NCBI GenBank assembly: GCA_003956705.1
Contig: QZCP01000334.1
Span: 427,718 to 491,717, forward strand
Length of the DNA stretch: 64,000 nucleotides
Source: Brevipalpus yothersi
Lineage: Eukaryota; Arthropoda; Arachnida; Trombidiformes; Tenuipalpidae
Direction: 5' to 3'
The notes under the pieces were generated by a model. It had not been told where the DNA came from. It made no database searches and saw nothing but the letters and a program-made list of their open reading frames with translations. Position 1 is the stretch's first letter. Each line of letters starts with the position of its first letter. A program made the translations under genes and the position numbers. Positions 58,290-64,000 of this stretch are shown here, in pieces.

Positions 58290-58534
58290 AAAAAAGATGA
58301 AGAAAAAGAAATGAACAACTATCGATAGAAAGAAATGAGATGGCCAAAGAGATGAGTGAAGATTGGTCTGAGATCACCTCACCAGCAGGTTCAAGTATCG
58401 GCACCATAAAATCATCACTCGAGAAGCATTCTGTCATGATTATGGAAATTCTTAGCCATTTGAAAACAAGTCTCGCCTTACAAAAGGCTCATCAGGGAAG
58501 CTATTACACTTCATATCTTTTGCTTGCCGGCTTC

Positions 58535-58536
<2 letters not shown>

Positions 58537-58591
<55 letters not shown>
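58537..58591. repeat. (CT)n microsatellite
   Basis: About 54 bases of CT. Confidence 0.95.
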
Positions 58592-58593
<2 letters not shown>

Positions 58594-59498
58594 ACCGATT
58601 TCCAAAAGAGATGAGATACTAGACCATGGTGTCCATCGTAGGTCACTACGGGACGTCCAACGATGGACGGCCGAGAGAGTGAAAGAGAGAAAGAGAGAAA
58701 AAAAACACTCACTTCGGCACGCAATTGGCAGCATCTTCTCATCGGCATTTACTTTAGCAACTATGGCCACAAACCGGACTGCCCAAAACATGGTGCCTGA
58801 GAACACCTCGAAAAAATATATATGTGTGTATACATGCTCGCATGCTTGACATCTTGGAAAAATGTTGAAGCTAAGCCAAAATCTTATGACAATTTGATTG
58901 CTCTACATGTGAGCGAACTGTGAGCCATAAGAAGCAAGAATGATGTAACAAATAATTCTTCCAAGAAATTTTGCTAATTAATAATGTAAAACAAATCAAA
59001 TTTATTGGTATTCCTAGTGACAGCAGTGATAATCCATGGGTTAGTGAGAAAAATTTGTGTGTCCGTCTTTCTATGAGTGCCCGTGTTCTATCATAAGGAA
59101 TTTTTGCGTCTTTGGTGGCATTTCATCTCAGGAATTTGAGTTTCATGAGCACCAAAAATAGTGGTCATGTGTGAGCATCACTATGGAATGCAAAATTTTT
59201 CTAAGGTAAACAAGGTAAAATTCTTGGGGTAAGAGAGAGAGAAAGAATATTATTCTCTAAAGAGATTTGAAATAGTGAATATTTTCAACCAGCTGAGCTT
59301 TTGTAGAGGGAAAAAGATGGAAAAAAAGATAAGTTGATGAAATAGCCGAAAAGTTTTACCAACTCATTTTCTTCGGGAATACATCATCGAACTGATGGTC
59401 TCATGTCATCTTGGACCATCAACAATCTGAGCCACAGGTTGTTCTCACTATAATTTGACTGAGAAACATGCGAAAATATGTATTGTAAGGCATGAAGA

Positions 59499-59690
59499 AT
59501 GTACCTGCTGATTTTCTCAATAGGCATTCCAATTCTTCCACTACTTTTTCATGCAAATTGTCGGCATGCGACCTCTCTTCAATATTCTTTCAATAGTAGC
59601 AACAATCTAGTCATACTGAATTCTGTCAGCATGTTAAAAGTGTCTTTTCATGAAGATGATTTGTTCTCAAATGGACAAACGATAATAGTA
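59499..59690 (+). CDS. Possible first exon with signal peptide
   Basis: ATG at 59499 opens a hydrophobic start (MYLLIFSIGIPILPLLFHANC), followed by a polar part with an NSSN glycosylation-type site, and reaches a GTAAGA donor at 59691. No following exon was found. Low support beyond composition and the donor. Confidence 0.2.
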
Positions 59691-60781
59691 AGAAACAGCT
59701 TAGATGTGATTCTTTCATTGTAGCATCTATTTTGATTCCCTATTATGGGCAAAAATCTCGATATTTTGATCTGCCATTAAATCATATACTCTTACTACTT
59801 TATTAAATCTTAAGTGGAATCTTCCATGAAAGAATTTTGAAACGGATTCCTTATAATTTTGATGGGGATATCAAAAAAGAATTCAGGGAATCAGATTCTT
59901 TCTCTCGCCCTAATGCTGAGAGAATTATAATCGATACAGTTCACCTTGTTATGAAGGTCGTATTGGATAACTAATACGCTTTTCAAATCTGTTGGACATC
60001 AAATGCAATGATAATCCTCTCATCAAATCATTTAATCCGCTTGATCACCTCCACTAATATCATCTTACAGATGACTTTGATACATTAAGGATCAAAATTA
60101 TTGCTCCTAAATAAGCTGTGAGCTGTTCTATATCGAAACCTGAAAACAAGATTAAAAGGGTTAAGAAAGATCATTGATTATTGATGATTGCTCTTCCAGC
60201 ATCTTTAAAGTCATCACTCGAGAATCTATTTCGATCGGTGAAGAAAGAAGTAAGATTATGGTAGCTATCGAAAGAAGCTGAACTTATCATACACACTTTT
60301 GAGCATCTTACACAACTCTCTTCTCAGCATCTTTCTCTCATTACGAACGATCGATGATCATCCTGCTGAGGAAAAGGGGTTTTCAACACAATTCTTGCCG
60401 AAAACGTCTTGGGATGTCCCATAAAGTATTGTTCAATAGATGAGCCAATGGAAAGTACATGTTGCTGACATGACGTGATCATGGCTTGTTATTGATGAGG
60501 TGCCTGTAGTGGTGCTGCTGTTGGGCATGTATACACATACACTTGTGAATATATTTTTGGCCGATGATTTTGAACACGATTTTTCAATCATATAGTTACG
60601 GTTTGCCACGATCAAAAATCATCTCTCTTTCTTCACTCTCCATTGGCATGAGAAAATGTATTGATCATATTATCAGCTCAGTGAACAGGTCAAATACATT
60701 GCTGTGAGCGTGCCAATCGTGTTATCCATCCATGGCTTCTGTGTTCAATGAGCACACACATACTAACTAGACCCGGCAAAG

Positions 60782-60786
<5 letters not shown>

Positions 60787-60818
<32 letters not shown>
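60787..60818. repeat. (GA)n microsatellite
   Basis: About 32 bases of GA. Confidence 0.95.
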
Positions 60819-60819
<1 letters not shown>

Positions 60820-61017
60820 CTCCGATCATCATCATGAAAGCTTGAATTCATCCCATAATCTGATATAATTTCAGTCAATTAGATTATAACTTGGGCGAAA
60901 ACCCATCGTGAATCAAGTCCGCTGAAGCATTATCGGGCAGAGAGAAAAGTTTGCATGGTGAAGAAGAAAATTATCATGTGAAAAGAGAAGAAATTTTCTG
61001 TTATCCAATAATCGGTG

Positions 61018-61020
<3 letters not shown>

Positions 61021-61065
<45 letters not shown>
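61021..61065. repeat. (CT)n microsatellite
   Basis: About 44 bases of CT. Confidence 0.95.
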
Positions 61066-61067
<2 letters not shown>

Positions 61068-61450
61068 ATAGGTCCAGGCTCTCGATGATGTTATCGAATT
61101 GTGCAGTCATCTCTTTCTTCAACCTGTGTTGATAGTGAAGGTTCACAGAAAAAAAAGAAGAAAGAGAGAGAGAGAACAAAATTCATGGGACGATAATAAT
61201 AATGGTATCAAATATTTGAGTGAGTAATGAGCCAGAAAAGGCAGAAACATACACACACATGTGAGTGTGTGTGTGTGTTCACATGGAGAAAGAGAATTCC
61301 ATTGATCTTGTGTGTGCCAGCATATCAACACGGATATCGGACAGGATCTATCCTTACTTTGACTGCACCTCGCCCAGTCAGGGTATGTTAACGTTTTTTT
61401 TTTCTTGCTGGCCAAAATCGTATAAGAGGTAATCACCTGAGGCATTTTGC

Positions 61451-61453
<3 letters not shown>

Positions 61454-61500
<47 letters not shown>
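61454..61500. repeat. (GA)n microsatellite
   Basis: About 46 bases of GA. Confidence 0.95.
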
Positions 61501-61502
<2 letters not shown>

Positions 61503-62554
61503 TTGAGCAAAGAGAGAGAGAGAGAGGAATGAGACACATTGGATTTTTGGAGGATCACATTTCCGGTTCATCTTGAGGATCATCGTCATCATCATTATAC
61601 TGATGATGGAGACGATTATGATGAAGGGAAACTTGATCTCATCTCACAATCGGACTTTCAATCTAACATTAAATGAATGAAAATTTGATAGTGATTGATT
61701 AATATACCTGAAATATTGGCGAGAAAATTGTGAATTCAAAGGGTTCCCAAAGGTGAATGAGATGAGGACAAGTGTGAAAGAAGTGTGCATCAGGAATGGG
61801 AGCAACAATTGATATCAGACAAGTTGGAATGTCACTTTAACTTGGACCAAAAGGATCAAAAGATACATATAAATTTTGGGCAGAAAGAAGGAGAGAGACA
61901 GAGACAGAGATGGATTCCTGGTGATTTATATATCGTGCAAAAAGGTGATGATCATTGTGGTAATTGGAAATAAATCATTTGATGGATTGAAGTACCCGAA
62001 GAATTATCATGGAATTTGTTGGGTTAAATGAAGGGTGAAAGAGCATCACTTTTGATAGCCGAAGTCGAAAGAAAAAGAAGAAAAAATAAACTTGATGAAT
62101 TTTTGTCCATCTTTAATGTGTAAAAGAAAATTTTTCAACAGAATTTAATTCAACTCCTGATTAAAATACACTTGACTCAATCAATTGATAGCCTTTTTGC
62201 ATGAATCAAGTGCCAATCGGTATGTGAATATGTACAAATTTATTTTTCCTCTCTCACTAAAAAAGAGTTTCAAATCTTGATTGATTCAAATAGTTCACTT
62301 TTGGGATGCTCCAAGAGGCTGTCAAGAGAAGATGAAATCAAATACACACAGAAGCAAAGTCTGTCAAAGTTTTTATATACATTTTGTGTGTGTACCTGGA
62401 AGCCCATAAAGCTAATGGATATGGAATCAGCATGATAAGAAAAAAATTGATTAATTGAACGGGATCGCATGCAAAGTGAATATATTATCAATTGAAGAAG
62501 AAGAAATAAGACTTACCGAGTAATAATCAATTGGGAATGAGTTGATTTCAAGAC

Positions 62555-62557
<3 letters not shown>

Positions 62558-62622
<65 letters not shown>
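62558..62622. repeat. (GA)n microsatellite
   Basis: About 64 bases of GA, the longest uninterrupted tract of the right half. Confidence 0.95.
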
Positions 62623-62625
<3 letters not shown>

Positions 62626-63591
62626 TATGTGGTTAATTCATATTCGAAAGAGAAAACCAAATGATTAAGCAACATGAGACAAATGATTGCAGCAATTGAA
62701 TTGCTCAAAGCAAAATCCTCAACACTCACTCAGATCATCATCATGAGCACTCAGAGGAGAAAGAAGAAGAGAAAGAGGGATCATAATCACAATCATCATA
62801 ATATATGTGTCTGTATGATTGGTAGCTTGAAAAAATTAACAAATGATCAGGTAATCACCACTCTTGTGGTTAAATACAATTCCAATCGAATGTGGTCAAC
62901 ACTTTATTAGGCTCGGCAAGAGGTGAGAAAAAGTGAAGATGAAGAGAGAAAGGAAGATGTTGAAAACTCATCATCAACAGAATTCTTCTTCTCCCGATCC
63001 TTGAGATGATAAAACCTCATCTTGGAAAAGCTCAAAATTCTTATACAGGCAGAACTTTTTTTCCAATCAATTAGGCCCATGTTTTATCCGGTAAATTTCG
63101 TGAGAAGGGAAACGAAAGATGCCAATTCTGGATATAATAATTATCAAGATAATTTGACCAGGTTCATCATCACCAATGTGTGCAAGAGAGAGAGAGAGTG
63201 AAAAATATTCAACAAATTTTCATGATGATCAAGAATTTAATGACATAAATTAAGATTCATTCTCGTGTCATGTCAGATGGAATCAAACGTAGATGAGCTG
63301 AAAATGAATATCAGAATTTTCACCTTCCCTGTGGTTCATGAGTTGGCACCGAATACAGTCCGAGAGTTGTCACCTAAGCGAAAATCAGCGGGAATAGTCA
63401 AATGCAATAGTTTAACGCCATAAGTTCATTGCTGGGCGATTTAATTCGCCGGTAACATACATGCAACTGTATGTGCATCTCATTTGCCTCAGCAATCAAT
63501 CTAATTAGAGTAATAAATCTGAATTAAAGGTGATAATTATAAAAAACCTTCATGAATTCCGTGGTTGCTTATTTTTTTCTCCTCTCTTACA

Positions 63592-63594
<3 letters not shown>

Positions 63595-63633
<39 letters not shown>
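63595..63633. repeat. (CT)n microsatellite
   Basis: About 38 bases of CT. Confidence 0.95.
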
Positions 63634-63635
<2 letters not shown>

Positions 63636-64000
63636 TTCGGGATGCCTCAAACTCACTAGGAGGTGGCAGATGATTTATTCAAAACATTTTGCGGCTTCTC
63701 CACCCACGGGCAAATTCTCATCATCATCTTGATCATCGTCGTTTGCCTGTCACATTGAGCATCCACCATCAACTGGATGCTTTTTCGGATTCCGTATCAC
63801 TTGGATGAGAGAGAGAGAAATGATCCTTGTCAGGCCACTTTGTCGAATATTCATCAGCAATACTGATTGTGCTGAAAAATAGCGAGAGTCTGAGAGAAAA
63901 TGAGTTGCTCTCTCTTTGGAGAGAATATTCATCTTGAGAAAGAATGTTGCGAAAAGATTCAAATGAAGAAAAAGTTGAAAGAGAGAGAAACTAAAAATCA

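Larger units (their letters stand above)
49278..64000. other. Gene-poor, GA/CT-rich 14.7-kb region
   Basis: No firm gene. About 15 GA or CT microsatellites are spread through it (main tracts listed separately), together with smaller imperfect ones. A handful of isolated exon-like islands on the plus strand are listed. The region may be intergenic, or introns of a long gene with small exons. Confidence 0.6.

Noticed and set aside
58340..58849. 169-codon plus-strand frame with a Leu/Ser run in the middle
   Set aside because: It runs straight through the CT tract at 58537-58591; the parts before and after have no recognised domain and differ in character.
1..64000. CRISPR arrays, bacterial operons or prophage
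   Set aside because: The sequence is eukaryotic with spliced genes throughout; the only regular repeats are microsatellites and one minisatellite.

Overview
The window is AT-rich nuclear DNA from an arthropod, most likely a mite. The evidence is short GT-AG introns (many of 60-120 nt), a Rebers-Riddiford chitin-binding cuticle protein, small secreted thyroglobulin type-1 proteins, and very many long GA/CT microsatellites. The placement in mites is inferred from gene structure and content; no rRNA or mitochondrial marker is present. Exon coordinates below were joined by hand from splice sites and reading phase. A CDS entry spans first to last exon found, and the exons are listed in its evidence.

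Region by region. 0-1.1 kb: the 3' end of an unidentified gene and a small Gly/Lys-rich secreted protein gene. 1.1-3.9 kb: repeat-rich, with only weak exon-like pieces. 4.0-10.5 kb: a convergent pair, Smurf-type HECT ubiquitin ligase (+) and PIAS-like SUMO ligase (-). 11.9-15.0 kb: PIGW (GPI inositol acyltransferase) and an RR cuticle protein, both minus. 15.7-18.4 kb: two tandem thyroglobulin type-1 genes with traces of further copies between them. 20.1-22.8 kb: a coiled-coil/C2HC protein and large GA/CT arrays, one holding a 291-base N gap. 22.8-26.9 kb: an intact five-exon gene joining a MULE-type transposase to SWIM and two PHD modules. 27.3-45 kb is the gene-dense core: glutaredoxin (+), ABCF2, hormone-sensitive lipase and NARS2 (all minus), PIGZ (+), RECQL (+), a CTDSPL2-like phosphatase (+) and RPS16 (-). 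45.4-49.3 kb: an F-box protein split by a 2.5-kb intron. 49.3-64 kb: no firm gene. It is packed with GA/CT tracts and holds several isolated exon-like islands, so it is either intergenic or intronic DNA of a gene with long introns.

Most genes are unrelated housekeeping functions: ubiquitin and SUMO ligation, GPI-anchor synthesis (two separate steps, PIGW and PIGZ), ribosome biogenesis and translation, mitochondrial tRNA charging, lipid mobilisation and DNA repair. Divergent pairs with short shared upstream regions are the MULE/PHD gene with glutaredoxin, NARS2 with PIGZ, and RPS16 with the F-box gene. The most unusual elements are the MULE-SWIM-PHD fusion gene, the thyroglobulin type-1 cluster with a truncated member, a Smurf without a visible C2 domain, and a PIAS without a visible SAP domain.
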